Assembly: GCA_964541485.1 (NCBI GenBank)
Contig: CAZIQL010000004.1
Span: 1-64,000, forward strand
DNA: 64,000 bases
Source of the DNA: SIG299 sp964541485
GTDB lineage: Bacteria > Bacillota > Clostridia > Lachnospirales > Lachnospiraceae
Direction of reading: 5' to 3'
Positions 44,763 to 52,666 of this stretch are shown piece by piece (position 1 is the first letter of the stretch; each line of letters starts with the position of its first letter). The notes beneath the pieces are model-generated. The model searched no databases, had not been told where the DNA came from, and was given only the letters and a program-made list of their open reading frames with translations. The translations under genes were made by a program, and so were the position numbers.

Positions 44763-45689
44763 ATGAAACACTTAATCAGTCCACAGGATTTAAGTCTTAC
44801 CGAATTAGATCAGCTCCTTACTTTAGCTGATGATATCGCCAATCACCCTAAAAAATATTCCGAATGTTGTCACGGAAAAAAATTAGCGACTTTATTTTAT
44901 GAACCAAGTACTCGTACCCGTCTCAGTTTTGAAGCTGCAATGCTCAATATGGGAGGTAGTGTCCTTGGTTTTTCTTCTGCCGATTCTTCCAGTGCCGCAA
45001 AGGGTGAAAGTGTTGCCGATACTATCCGCGTAGTTTCCGGATATGCAGACATCTGTGCAATGCGCCATCCAAAGGAAGGTGCCCCATATGTTGCATCTAT
45101 GCATGCAACGATTCCGGTCATCAATGCCGGTGACGGTGGTCATAACCATCCTACCCAAACTCTGACCGACTTACTTACAATTAAATCTTTAAAAGGTCAC
45201 CTGGACAATCTTACCATTGGTTGTTGCGGTGACTTAAAATTCGGCCGTACCGTACATTCATTAATCAATGCCATGGTACAGTTTCCTAATGTTAAGTTCG
45301 TTTTCATTTCTCCGGAAGAACTTCGCATTCCAACCTATTTAAGAGAAGAAACCTTAGACGCCAACCACATCGATTATAAAGAAGTCCGTGTTTTAGAAGA
45401 TGTTATGCCGGAACTGGACATTCTCTATATGACAAGAGTACAAAAGGAACGCTTCTTCAACGAAGAAGACTATATCCGTTTGAAAGACTCCTTTATTTTA
45501 GACAATGCAAAAATGAAGCTTGCAAAAGAAGACATGCTGGTGCTCCACCCTCTTCCTCGTGTGAATGAAATTTCCACAGAAGTTGATGACGATCCACGTG
45601 CTGTTTACTTTAAGCAGGCCCAATACGGCGTTTATGTCCGCATGGCACTGATTATGACTCTGCTTGGCATAGAGCAGCCAAACGAATAA
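44763..45689 (+). CDS. pyrB: Aspartate carbamoyltransferase, catalytic chain
   Basis: Second step of pyrimidine synthesis, carbamoyl phosphate plus aspartate. The carbamoyl phosphate loop STRTR is at residues 49-53, followed by LSFEAAMLNMGG; the aspartate-side motif is DGGHNHPTQTLTDL. The 308-residue length is normal. GGAGG lies 7 bases before the ATG. It is 13 bases upstream of pyrI, so catalytic and regulatory chains form a two-gene operon as in enterics and clostridia, unlike Bacillus. Confidence 0.98.
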   Translation: MKHLISPQDLSLTELDQLLTLADDIANHPKKYSECCHGKKLATLFYEPSTRTRLSFEAAMLNMGGSVLGFSSADSSSAAKGESVADTIRVVSGYADICAMRHPKEGAPYVASMHATIPVINAGDGGHNHPTQTLTDLLTIKSLKGHLDNLTIGCCGDLKFGRTVHSLINAMVQFPNVKFVFISPEELRIPTYLREETLDANHIDYKEVRVLEDVMPELDILYMTRVQKERFFNEEDYIRLKDSFILDNAKMKLAKEDMLVLHPLPRVNEISTEVDDDPRAVYFKQAQYGVYVRMALIMTLLGIEQPNE

Positions 45690-45702
45690 GGAGGGAAAAC
45701 AC

Positions 45703-46137
45703 ATGTTAAATATCGGTGGATTAAATGAAGGAATTGTTATGGACCACATCCAGGCAGGTGGTGCGATGGACATTTACAATTATCTCAATTTAGAAAAGCT
45801 GGATTGCAGCGTAGCTATTATTAAAAATGCAAAAAGCAATAAGATGGGCCGAAAAGATATCATTAAGATTGATCAGATTATTGATATTGATTTTAATATG
45901 CTGGCTGTATTAGAGCCTCATATGACCATCAACTATATCCGTGACGGTGTGCGTGTGGAGAAGAAACATGTAACGCTTCCGGAACACATTTACGGCATTA
46001 TCAAATGTAAAAACCCTCGTTGCATCACTTCCATCGAACAGGAATTGCCGCACAGATTCAAACTGACCAACCCGGAAAAGGGTCTGTACCGTTGTGAATA
46101 TTGCGAACAGTCCTTCAAAAAACCTCATAACAAGTAA
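45703..46137 (+). CDS. pyrI: Aspartate carbamoyltransferase, regulatory chain
   Basis: Binds CTP/ATP and makes the PyrB enzyme allosteric. The N-terminal nucleotide-binding domain begins after MLNIGGLNEGIVMDHIQAGG. The C-terminal zinc domain has four cysteines, CKNPRC and CEYC, that bind the catalytic chain. 144 residues, slightly shorter than the enteric form (about 153). AGGAGG precedes it. Terminator at 46143-46166. Confidence 0.97.
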   Translation: MLNIGGLNEGIVMDHIQAGGAMDIYNYLNLEKLDCSVAIIKNAKSNKMGRKDIIKIDQIIDIDFNMLAVLEPHMTINYIRDGVRVEKKHVTLPEHIYGIIKCKNPRCITSIEQELPHRFKLTNPEKGLYRCEYCEQSFKKPHNK

Positions 46138-46142
46138 AAAAC

Positions 46143-46166
46143 TGCCCCTGCAAAACTGCAGGGGCA
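46143..46166. terminator. Bidirectional terminator between pyrI and the convergent membrane gene
   Basis: TGCCCCTGCA (46143-46152) and TGCAGGGGCA (46157-46166), a perfect 10-bp stem with a 4-base loop. On the minus strand GTTTTTTAC follows, a better U-run than on the plus strand. Confidence 0.9.
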
Positions 46167-46174
46167 ATGCTTAT

Positions 46175-47344
46175 TTATTCCGTTTTTTCTTCTTTCGCTT
46201 CCGTTTCCGGATTTCCGTAATTATTATTGTAATAAGAGACACTCTGTGTCTGCTGTGGTTCTACCCACGTTTTTATTACCGATAATTCGTGTCTTCCGAT
46301 TGAAACAACCACAAAAACATAACCAATTACTGTGTTAATTACCAACTCAGATACCGCATCATATGTCACCAGATAATCCGGGAAGAATTTCAACGCCTGT
46401 ACAAAACTGTAAAATCCGGGCATGTTCTTATTCATCTCCTGATAATACCCCCAGACGCTTCCAAGATAAGTAGACGGAATTACGAGAATCAAACTCATCA
46501 CCACACTCAGAATCCAGCCAAACCGGTCACCTTTTTTTGCCAGGAGCTTATATCCGGTATACGCAAACATTACCATCAAAACACCAATCCAGCCGGAAAT
46601 CCATCCCAGCGCGCCTAAGGATGCCCATAAAAGCATGCCCATTGTCGCACCAATCAATGCGCCAAAAATTCCTGCCATACGATTTGGTTTCGGTTCCGGC
46701 TCATACCTATGTGCTCTTTTTTCTTCCGGCGTCTCTTCTTTTGCCACATTCATCTTTGACATACCGAACGTCAGTAAAACCACACCGATAACCAATCCAT
46801 ACACGGTAAAATTAAAGTTTTTAAATGCATCGTTTCCCTTGCCCGGACAGATAAAATAATTACCGAAATACTCTGCGAAATTCTCTGATGTTACATATTC
46901 TCCGCCATAAATCTCATTATAGGTTTCCATCACAATCTTCTGCAACTCCGGTTCAAACGGCTGACTGTATCCGGTAACCGTTTGAACTGCCGGTATATTT
47001 TCATCCGTACCGTAATATGTCCAGTCTATATATTCCTGATATTCCGCAACCTTATCCTCAGTAAGTGCAATTATCATCGGATAAAACGCTGCATCAAACG
47101 CAATGTAGTAATACAGGTTCGTATAATACTCCTGCTCCGCTACATAATCCGTCATACACTGAATTTCAATGTATGAATACTCCTCTGCTCCCTCTGCATA
47201 AAACAGATGCACCGGCTCTGACTTTTCTTCCGAAACTCTTCCGACCCCCATCAGAATCATTCCGGCAACCGATACAACAATAAGTAATCCCCCTAGTGCC
47301 GCCACCAGACGGAATATTCCTTTACTTCCCTTTCTTTCGTCCAT
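46175..47344 (-). CDS. Multi-pass membrane protein of unknown function
   Basis: 389 residues. One N-terminal membrane segment (about 12-35) is followed by a roughly 130-residue outer region rich in Tyr and acidic residues (YVAEQEYYTNLYYYIAFDAA). Then come a second segment (about 180-197), a charged loop (MNVAKEETPEEKRAHRYEPE), and four or more segments at 225-365. The cytoplasmic tail is Gln/Asn/Glu-rich. I do not recognise a family. AGGAGG lies 8 bases before the ATG. It shares a terminator with pyrI and has no clear operon partner. Confidence 0.7.
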   Translation of the reverse strand: MDERKGSKGIFRLVAALGGLLIVVSVAGMILMGVGRVSEEKSEPVHLFYAEGAEEYSYIEIQCMTDYVAEQEYYTNLYYYIAFDAAFYPMIIALTEDKVAEYQEYIDWTYYGTDENIPAVQTVTGYSQPFEPELQKIVMETYNEIYGGEYVTSENFAEYFGNYFICPGKGNDAFKNFNFTVYGLVIGVVLLTFGMSKMNVAKEETPEEKRAHRYEPEPKPNRMAGIFGALIGATMGMLLWASLGALGWISGWIGVLMVMFAYTGYKLLAKKGDRFGWILSVVMSLILVIPSTYLGSVWGYYQEMNKNMPGFYSFVQALKFFPDYLVTYDAVSELVINTVIGYVFVVVSIGRHELSVIKTWVEPQQTQSVSYYNNNYGNPETEAKEEKTE

Positions 47345-47399
47345 TACTGCCCCTCCTTAGAGTAATTTATTTATAAACTTTCGTTTTATAAATCCTCAC

Positions 47400-48242
47400 T
47401 TAACGTACAATCACTTCTCCGTTTACTTCCATCACCGGATCATCCCAGATCACTTCTCCTATGCTGTCGGCAATAATTTTACCGGAACGCGGATTTTTCA
47501 CAGAAACGATATGTCCGTTGATTTCCGCCTCTACATCCGAATATTCAAACGACAAGTCGGTATCTTCCATCGTACAGTTCACAAGTTTCAGTCCCTTGCA
47601 ATAACAAAGCGGCTGCGTTCCGATAATTTTACAGTTCACTAATGTCAGATTTTCTGAAAACCAAGCAAGATACTCTCCCTTTAAGACGGAATTCTTTACC
47701 GTAATATTCTTTCCGTGCCAGAACGCATCTTTGGTATCCAGATAGGAATCCTCAATGGTCATGTTTTCTACATACTGAAAGGAATATTTTCCGCACATCG
47801 TCAGATGGTCAATCGTAATATCCTTACTTTCAAACAAAAAGTATTCTGACTCCATTTCCGAACGGCTGATGGACAATTTTTTCGTTCTCCAGCCAAATTC
47901 CGGAGACTTTGCCGTGCTGTCTTCAATCTTGATATTTTCACATTCCCGGAGTGCCTTTATGCCGCCCATTGTAGTATTTTTTATCACACCGTCATAAGAA
48001 TACCAGATGGCAGCCCGGGTCAACTCATCCATGGATATGTTGTCCAGTTCAAATCCTCTGACATGCCAGAACGGATAACGGAGCGAAAACTCACAATCAT
48101 GCACATAAATATTTCTGGCTTCCTTTAAGACAGACTCTCCGTCTGCCGGTCCTGCAAACGTACAAAAAGCAACCTCTGCCTCCTTTAAATTATATAAGGC
48201 ACGTTCTTCGTCAAATGTCTGATGTTTTATTATTTGTCCCAT
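47400..48242 (-). CDS. DUF3737-family beta-helix protein
   Basis: 280 residues from the ATG at 48242 (MGQIIKHQTFDEERALYNL), chosen over an earlier in-frame start because AAAGGA is 7 bases upstream and the family begins this way. It has many short repeating beta-strand units such as ENIKIEDSTAK, KDITIDHLTMCG and KNITVKNSVLKG, a right-handed parallel beta-helix pattern. DUF3737 proteins are common in Firmicutes and have no proven activity; the fold resembles pectin-active enzymes but no catalytic set is clear. It lies between rpsO and an unrelated membrane gene. Confidence 0.85.
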   Translation of the reverse strand: MGQIIKHQTFDEERALYNLKEAEVAFCTFAGPADGESVLKEARNIYVHDCEFSLRYPFWHVRGFELDNISMDELTRAAIWYSYDGVIKNTTMGGIKALRECENIKIEDSTAKSPEFGWRTKKLSISRSEMESEYFLFESKDITIDHLTMCGKYSFQYVENMTIEDSYLDTKDAFWHGKNITVKNSVLKGEYLAWFSENLTLVNCKIIGTQPLCYCKGLKLVNCTMEDTDLSFEYSDVEAEINGHIVSVKNPRSGKIIADSIGEVIWDDPVMEVNGEVIVR

Positions 48243-48331
48243 TTCTATTTCCTTTTCTCCTGTGGATTTCATTCCATTTTATTCTAGCATATTTTCTGAT
48301 AATGTTCAATTCGCTTTACCTATAAAGTAAA

Positions 48332-48362
48332 AAAAGAGCAAACCGTGCGAGTCTGCTCTTTT
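48332..48362 (-). terminator. rpsO terminator
   Basis: Perfect 9-bp arms AAAAGAGCA (48332-48340) and TGCTCTTTT (48354-48362) with a 13-base loop. TTTTTTACTTT follows on the minus strand. Confidence 0.85.
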
Positions 48363-48412
48363 CATGTTTGTTTGTGTTTGTGGGTTTTAATCTTAAATTA
48401 CTGATTTACTAA

Positions 48413-48679
48413 CTACTTTCTTAAGCCTAATCTTTCGATTAACTTACGATAACCTTCAAGATCTGTCTTCTTAAGGTATGCGAGTAAGCCACGTCTCTGA
48501 CCTACCATCTTAAGGAGACCACGTCTGGAGTGATGATCCTTCTGGTTGTTCTTCAGGTGAGCTGTCAACTCATTGATTCTCTCTGTTAAAAGAGCAATCT
48601 GAACTTCTGGAGAACCAGTGTCGTTAGGTGTTCTTCCGTAAGCTGCAATAATTTCCTGCTTCTTTTCCTTGCTAATCAT
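48413..48679 (-). CDS. rpsO: Ribosomal protein S15
   Basis: Small-subunit primary binding protein of 16S rRNA. 88 residues with the family core GSPEVQIALLTERINELTAHLK, then KDHHSRRGLLKMVGQRR, which holds the rRNA-contacting residues. AGGAGG lies 8 bases before the ATG. It is monocistronic with its own promoter, leader and terminator, and is not next to pnp as it is in many bacteria. Confidence 0.99.
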   Translation of the reverse strand: MISKEKKQEIIAAYGRTPNDTGSPEVQIALLTERINELTAHLKNNQKDHHSRRGLLKMVGQRRGLLAYLKKTDLEGYRKLIERLGLRK

Positions 48680-48797
48680 GATATTTACCTCCTGTTTTTA
48701 TAATAATCGCCCGAAACCAAGGACCGGTCTGAAATAATCCAGGAGTAAATCCGTGTCCTGAGCTACGGCTATCCGCCAATGCAAATTCGCACCAGCC
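48680..48797 (-). promoter_or_regulatory. rpsO: Structured rpsO leader, possible S15 autoregulatory RNA
   Basis: The ~117-base leader has at least three short hairpins on the minus strand: a GGCT...AGCC stem with an inner TGC-GAATTT-GCA, a CAGGA...TCCTG stem with an 11-base loop, and a CCG...CGG stem before the ribosome site. S15 represses its own mRNA through leader structures in several bacteria. The exact match to a known class was not tested. Confidence 0.5.
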
Positions 48798-48802
48798 TTT
48801 TT

Positions 48803-48831
48803 ATATTACCACACAATCATAGATTTGTAAA
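48803..48831 (-). promoter_or_regulatory. rpsO: rpsO promoter
   Basis: Minus-strand TTTACA (48826-48831) and TAATAT (48803-48808) with a 17-base spacer, giving the ~117-base leader. Confidence 0.65.
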
Positions 48832-48956
48832 CAAAAACTTTACTTTATTTTTCTCTTATTCTTTTCTCTTCCTTTTTTATGAACATTTTTATTTATTTTA
48901 CTTTTTTTTAATATTTTCAACACAGATTAAACACAAATCCATTGTATGATATAGCT

Positions 48957-49070
48957 ATATCAGATGAAACACCTTGTTTCATTTGATATTCTCTCCCCTA
49001 CTTATTTACTTTTTTAGATTTTTCATAACTCCCCCTCGAAAGGCAGCCAACTCCCTATTGGCTGCCTTTC
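48957..49070 (+). ncRNA. Candidate C-rich small RNA between rpsO and efp
   Basis: Two strong stems frame a single-stranded C-rich linker. Stem 1: 14 bp, 48957-48970 with 48976-48989, one G-U pair, loop ACCTT. Stem 2: perfect 12 bp, AAAGGCAGCCAA (49039-49050) with TTGGCTGCCTTT (49058-49069), loop CTCCCTA, followed by a T-rich tail, so terminator-like. The linker holds CTCTCCCCTAC and ACTCCCCCTCG, and with the loop gives three CUCCC motifs able to pair with AGGAGG/GGGAG sites, as in RsaE-like RNAs. A perfect 16-base palindrome TGATATAGCTATATCA lies at the 5' end (48947-48962). No good -35 box was found. Confidence 0.4.
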
Positions 49071-49185
49071 TCCTTTGCGTTAATTGTGCAGTTTATGACT
49101 GCCTATAAAAGAATGAGAAAGCAATAAGCCGTGACAGTGTGGTGCTGCGTTTTTTATAGAAACTGTATGGACGTAAAAAAAAGAA

Positions 49186-49199
49186 TGCCAAGGTTGGCA
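49186..49199 (-). terminator. efp terminator
   Basis: TGCCAA-GG-TTGGCA, a 6-bp stem followed on the minus strand by TTCTTTTTTTT. It lies 23 bases beyond the efp stop. Bases 49071-49185 hold only a small GCAGT-TTATG-ACTGC hairpin. Confidence 0.75.
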
Positions 49200-49221
49200 C
49201 TCCTTTTTTTAGTATTACACA

Positions 49222-49779
49222 TTACACTCGCTTCATATACTCACCAGTTCTGGTGTCAATCTGAATTCTGTCACCCTGTTCTACGAACAAAGGAACATAT
49301 ACAGTAGCACCTGTCTCAACAACAGCAGGCTTAGAAGCACCTGTAGCTGTATCGCCCTTAAAACCCGGCTCCGTATCTGTAATCTCAAGTTCTACGAATA
49401 ATGGCGGTTCAATTGCGAATACTTCCTTGTTGTGGGAAAGCATCTTAACCATTTCATTTTCCTTAACGAACTTTAAGGAATCACCAATCTGATCCTCAGT
49501 CATGGCAATCTGATCATAGGTTTCTGTGTTCATGAAATGGAACATCTCACCATCACTGTATAAGTACTGCATATCAGCTCTTTCGATGTGAGCTGCCGGG
49601 AACTTTTCAGTAGGACGGAATGTCTTTTCAGTAACGCCACCGTTCTTGATGTTCTTCATCTTTGTTCTTACGAACGCTGCACCCTTACCAGGCTTAACAT
49701 GCTGGAACTCGATAATCTGAACAACGTTTCCTTCAATTTCTAATGTGAGACCATTTCTAAAATCGCCTGCAGAAATCAT
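49222..49779 (-). CDS. efp: Translation elongation factor P
   Basis: Relieves ribosome stalling at polyproline. 185 residues in three beta-barrel domains; MISAGDFRNGLTLEIEGNVV opens the KOW-like domain, and the tip loop HVKPGKGAAF places the modifiable lysine at K32, as in Bacillus-type EF-P. The C-terminal SGFIQVP-like OB domain ends RIQIDTRTGEYMKRV. GGAGG lies 8 bases before the ATG. It is the last gene of the yqeG-aroK-aroQ-peptidase run but has its own promoter too. Confidence 0.98.
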   Translation of the reverse strand: MISAGDFRNGLTLEIEGNVVQIIEFQHVKPGKGAAFVRTKMKNIKNGGVTEKTFRPTEKFPAAHIERADMQYLYSDGEMFHFMNTETYDQIAMTEDQIGDSLKFVKENEMVKMLSHNKEVFAIEPPLFVELEITDTEPGFKGDTATGASKPAVVETGATVYVPLFVEQGDRIQIDTRTGEYMKRV

Positions 49780-49834
49780 TAAATAATCCTCCTTATAACA
49801 ACCTTATGATTGTGTACATAATTTTTCTTAGGAT

Positions 49835-49863
49835 AGTGTACCCTAAAATACTAAATTTTTCAA
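49835..49863 (-). promoter_or_regulatory. efp: efp promoter
   Basis: Minus-strand TTGAAA (49858-49863) and TACACT (49835-49840) with a 17-base spacer, 56 bases before the efp start. Confidence 0.6.
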
Positions 49864-49870
49864 CCATTTT

Positions 49871-50944
49871 TTACAACTCAATCAATTCTTTTGCGGAATG
49901 TGCCAGATTTTCATATCCATCCTCTGTAATTACAACCATATCTTCAATACGCACACCGCCAAAATCCGGGATATAAATGCCCGGTTCCACCGTCATAATC
50001 ATGCCCGCTTCCACTACATCTTCTTCAATCAATGAAAATCTCGGATCTTCATGAATCTCCAGACCTACACTGTGTCCAAGGCCATGACCAAAATATCCCT
50101 CATAACCGGCACCATAAATAATGTCTCTGGCTACCTTGTCATATTCTTTTCCTTTTAATCCCGGCTTTAACATATCCAATACAGAAAGCTGTGCTTTTAA
50201 TACAGTGGAGTAAATTTCTTTCTGTTTCTTATCCGCCTTACCAACAACAACCGTTCTTGTCATATCAGAACAGTATCCTTTATAGACGCATCCAAAATCC
50301 ATTGTCACAAAATCGCCCTTTTCGATTTGATACTCACCCGGTTCTGCATGTGGCTTAGAGGAATTCACTCCCGCCGCTACAATCGTTTCAAAACTAAGTT
50401 TTTCAGCACCGTTTAATTTCATAATGTACTCGAGCTTTGCCGCAATTTCAATTTCTGTCACACCCGGGCGGATATGATGCAGCACCTCTTCAAATGCAAT
50501 GTCACCGATATGCTCTGCCTGACGCAAACAGTCGATTTCTTCCTTGGTCTTGATTCGTCTTAATGCTGCAAGCTCGCCACCAAGCGCAACCAGCTCATTG
50601 ACAATCAATCTCTCCTTTAAGGAAACATATTCACTGTAGGAAACTCTCTTTGACTCAAATCCGAGTGTCTGAAGTTTTTCCATTTCTGTCACTGTATTAA
50701 TTTCTTTGCAATAATCCCTGTTTGCATCTACTTCCACCACCATATAATCCGGAGCCTGTGCCTTTGCAGCGATTGTATAACGGGAATCGGTAAACAGATA
50801 CTTGTTCTTTTTCGTCACAAGAAGATAGCCTGTCCCACCGGTAAAACCACTGAAATATCTCATATTAAAGGCGTCGGATATTAAAATCGCATCCAGACCT
50901 TTCTTTTCCAATAAATTAATCATTTTTGAATAACGAAGCTTCAT
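49871..50944 (-). CDS. M24-family Xaa-Pro peptidase
   Basis: Dinuclear-metal aminopeptidase P or prolidase-type enzyme of 357 residues. The N-terminal creatinase-like domain (to about 130) is followed by the pita-bread domain with the metal ligands in VTMDFGCVYKGYCSDMTRTV (two Asp), GHGLGHSVGLEIHEDP (His), and MTVEPGIYIP and GGVRIEDM (two Glu). Single-copy genes of this kind commonly lie just before efp in Firmicutes, as here. PepP versus PepQ cannot be told from the sequence alone. Confidence 0.92.
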   Translation of the reverse strand: MKLRYSKMINLLEKKGLDAILISDAFNMRYFSGFTGGTGYLLVTKKNKYLFTDSRYTIAAKAQAPDYMVVEVDANRDYCKEINTVTEMEKLQTLGFESKRVSYSEYVSLKERLIVNELVALGGELAALRRIKTKEEIDCLRQAEHIGDIAFEEVLHHIRPGVTEIEIAAKLEYIMKLNGAEKLSFETIVAAGVNSSKPHAEPGEYQIEKGDFVTMDFGCVYKGYCSDMTRTVVVGKADKKQKEIYSTVLKAQLSVLDMLKPGLKGKEYDKVARDIIYGAGYEGYFGHGLGHSVGLEIHEDPRFSLIEEDVVEAGMIMTVEPGIYIPDFGGVRIEDMVVITEDGYENLAHSAKELIEL

Positions 50945-50958
50945 AGTAATGTCTCCTC

Positions 50959-51393
50959 TTACTTTATATACTCTTTCATAGCATCAATCGCAAGAAAATA
51001 CCCCTGTAGACCAAGTCCTAAAATTTCTCCGGTACAAACAGGAGTAATCACAGACGTATGACGGAACTCTTCTCTTTTATATACGTTCGAAATGTGTACC
51101 TCAATCTTTGGCACCTCAATGGATGCAAGCGCGTCCCGGATAGCAATACTGTAATGCGCATACGCTCCCGGATTAATAATAATTCCATCCACCTTATCAT
51201 GATACGCCTGCTGAATGCGGTCGATAATGGCACCCTCGCTGTTATCCTGATAGCATTCTAAGTCAATCCCGTCTTCCAACCCCTTTTGTTTTAACCGTTC
51301 TACAAGTGTCTCATACGACTCCGCGCCATAAATTCCTTTTTCCCTGATACCAAGAAAATTCAAATTAGGTCCGTTGATAATTAACAGCTTCAT
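50959..51393 (-). CDS. aroQ: Type II 3-dehydroquinate dehydratase
   Basis: Third shikimate-pathway step. 144 residues, dodecameric type II fold: MKLLIINGPNLNFLGIREKG with the catalytic Arg and, in the following GIYG, the Tyr; INPGAYAHYSIAIRDAL; and VEVHISN-type EVHISNVYKREEFR. The length is normal. It lies 14 bases upstream of the M24 gene and 4 bases after aroK, so the operon is tight. Confidence 0.97.
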   Translation of the reverse strand: MKLLIINGPNLNFLGIREKGIYGAESYETLVERLKQKGLEDGIDLECYQDNSEGAIIDRIQQAYHDKVDGIIINPGAYAHYSIAIRDALASIEVPKIEVHISNVYKREEFRHTSVITPVCTGEILGLGLQGYFLAIDAMKEYIK

Positions 51394-51397
51394 ATGC

Positions 51398-51928
51398 TTA
51401 CCTCTTTTCCTTCAGTATATTTTCCAACAGGCAAATAATTTCATAAAATGATTTTCCGTCTGTCTCTATAATTTCATCCGCTGCCGATTCATATACCGGT
51501 CCACGGACTGCAAGCATGGTTTTAATCCTTTCCTCCAGATTCCCTTGTGCCAGAAGCGGCCGCTTTGTATCTCCGGATAACCTTCCGGTCAGTGTTTCTA
51601 CACTACACTTTAAATACACCACGGTACCAAGCTCCTTTAACAGTTTTACATTCTCTTCCCGCATCGGAAGACCACCGCCGGTTGCAATCACCATACCTTT
51701 CGGCTCGCAAAGCAGTTTTCTTACCGTTTCTGTTTCAAGGCTCCTAAAATATGCCTCTCCTTTTTCTGCAAACAGTTCCGAAATGGTACAATCCACTTCT
51801 TTTTCAATCACTTCATCCGTATCCAGGAACAGGTACTCAAATGCTCTTGCAGCTTTTGTCCCAATCGTACTCTTTCCGCATCCCATGTAGCCGATGAGAA
51901 TGAGATTCTTGTTCTTCTTTGGTTTCAT
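51398..51928 (-). CDS. aroK: Shikimate kinase
   Basis: Phosphorylates shikimate. 176 residues with the P-loop GYMGCGKSTIG (13-23), FLDTDEVIEKEVDCTISELF with the substrate-binding Asp, and the ATGGGLP glycine loop. AAGGA lies 7 bases before the ATG. It follows yqeG directly (one base between) and precedes aroQ by 4 bases. Confidence 0.96.
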   Translation of the reverse strand: MKPKKNKNLILIGYMGCGKSTIGTKAARAFEYLFLDTDEVIEKEVDCTISELFAEKGEAYFRSLETETVRKLLCEPKGMVIATGGGLPMREENVKLLKELGTVVYLKCSVETLTGRLSGDTKRPLLAQGNLEERIKTMLAVRGPVYESAADEIIETDGKSFYEIICLLENILKEKR

Positions 51929-51929
51929 A

Positions 51930-52454
51930 TTATTTTCCTTCTTCCGGTTTTCCGGACCGTTTCTGGCTTCTCATGTAAAAATAGAGAATCGGCTTTTCCA
52001 GACAACGTTTTAACACAATCTGGATTTCCTCATGCTTATCAATCGGTTCTACCAGATATGACTCGATCCCGGTTCTTTTTGCGCCCCAGACATCCGTAAA
52101 AAGCTGATCCCCGACAAATATGGTTGTTTTTTCCTCTGTACCAAGCGTTTCCATTGCCCGCTGATAACCGGAGCGTTTGGGCTTTCCTGCCTTATAAACA
52201 TACTCAACCTGCATTTCTTCATTGAACATTTTTACTCTGGCTTCTTTATTATTAGAAATCAGACAGACTTTAAAACCGATTTCTTTTAAGTGGCTCATCA
52301 GTGCCACTGCTCTCTTAGTTGCCGGTTTTCCATGCTCCACGAGCGTGTTATCGATGTCAAACAGAAGTCCTCGGATTCCTTTTTTATATAATTCTTCATA
52401 TGGAATTTCGTATGCGGATTTTACATAATGATCCGGATAAAATGTCTGTAACAT
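51930..52454 (-). CDS. YqeG-family HAD phosphatase
   Basis: HAD superfamily class IIIA phosphatase, 174 residues. Motif I LLFDIDNTLVEHG has the nucleophile D33 and D35; motif II is CLISNN; the Lys of motif III is in KAGKPKRSGY; motif IV is FVGDQLFTDVWGAKRTG. Members are widespread next to aro genes or yqeH in Firmicutes. Some relatives are phosphatidylglycerophosphate phosphatases, but the substrate here is unknown. First gene of the aro-efp run, with its own promoter. Confidence 0.93.
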   Translation of the reverse strand: MLQTFYPDHYVKSAYEIPYEELYKKGIRGLLFDIDNTLVEHGKPATKRAVALMSHLKEIGFKVCLISNNKEARVKMFNEEMQVEYVYKAGKPKRSGYQRAMETLGTEEKTTIFVGDQLFTDVWGAKRTGIESYLVEPIDKHEEIQIVLKRCLEKPILYFYMRSQKRSGKPEEGK

Positions 52455-52484
52455 AATGCACTCCCATCCTAAGCCTTTTCAACT

Positions 52485-52513
52485 AGTTTAGCACAATCTT
52501 TCCTCTCTTTCAA
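52485..52513 (-). promoter_or_regulatory. Promoter of yqeG-aroK-aroQ operon
   Basis: Minus-strand TTGAAA (52508-52513) and TAAACT (52485-52490) with a 17-base spacer, 30 bases before the yqeG start. Confidence 0.6.
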
Positions 52514-52524
52514 TACTTCCGATT

Positions 52525-52538
52525 GTTAATGCATTAAC
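52525..52538. repeat. Perfect 14-bp palindrome between yqeG and kduD promoters
   Basis: GTTAATGCATTAAC is its own reverse complement. It lies 11 bases upstream of the kduD -35 box and 11 bases upstream of the yqeG -35 box, so it could serve a regulator of either. Confidence 0.6.
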
Positions 52539-52549
52539 GATTTTTCTAC

Positions 52550-52578
52550 TTGTACAAACGAAAAATACTTGTTATAAT
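52550..52578 (+). promoter_or_regulatory. kduD: kduD promoter
   Basis: TTGTAC (52550-52555) and TATAAT (52573-52578) with a 17-base spacer; the operator follows 5 bases later. Confidence 0.8.
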
Positions 52579-52583
52579 GCTTT

Positions 52584-52599
52584 ATGTAAATACTTACAT
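52584..52599. promoter_or_regulatory. Predicted hexuronate-regulon operator, copy 3
   Basis: ATGTAA-ATAC-TTACAT, the same half-sites and spacing as before uxaB and the CE12 gene, placed over the kduD transcription start. This links kduD to the island 11 kb away. Confidence 0.8.
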
Positions 52600-52666
52600 A
52601 TTGGAGGAAATTTCTCTGCCCGCATAACGGGGCGGTCATTTTGCTCCGCAAAACAAGGAGGATTAT

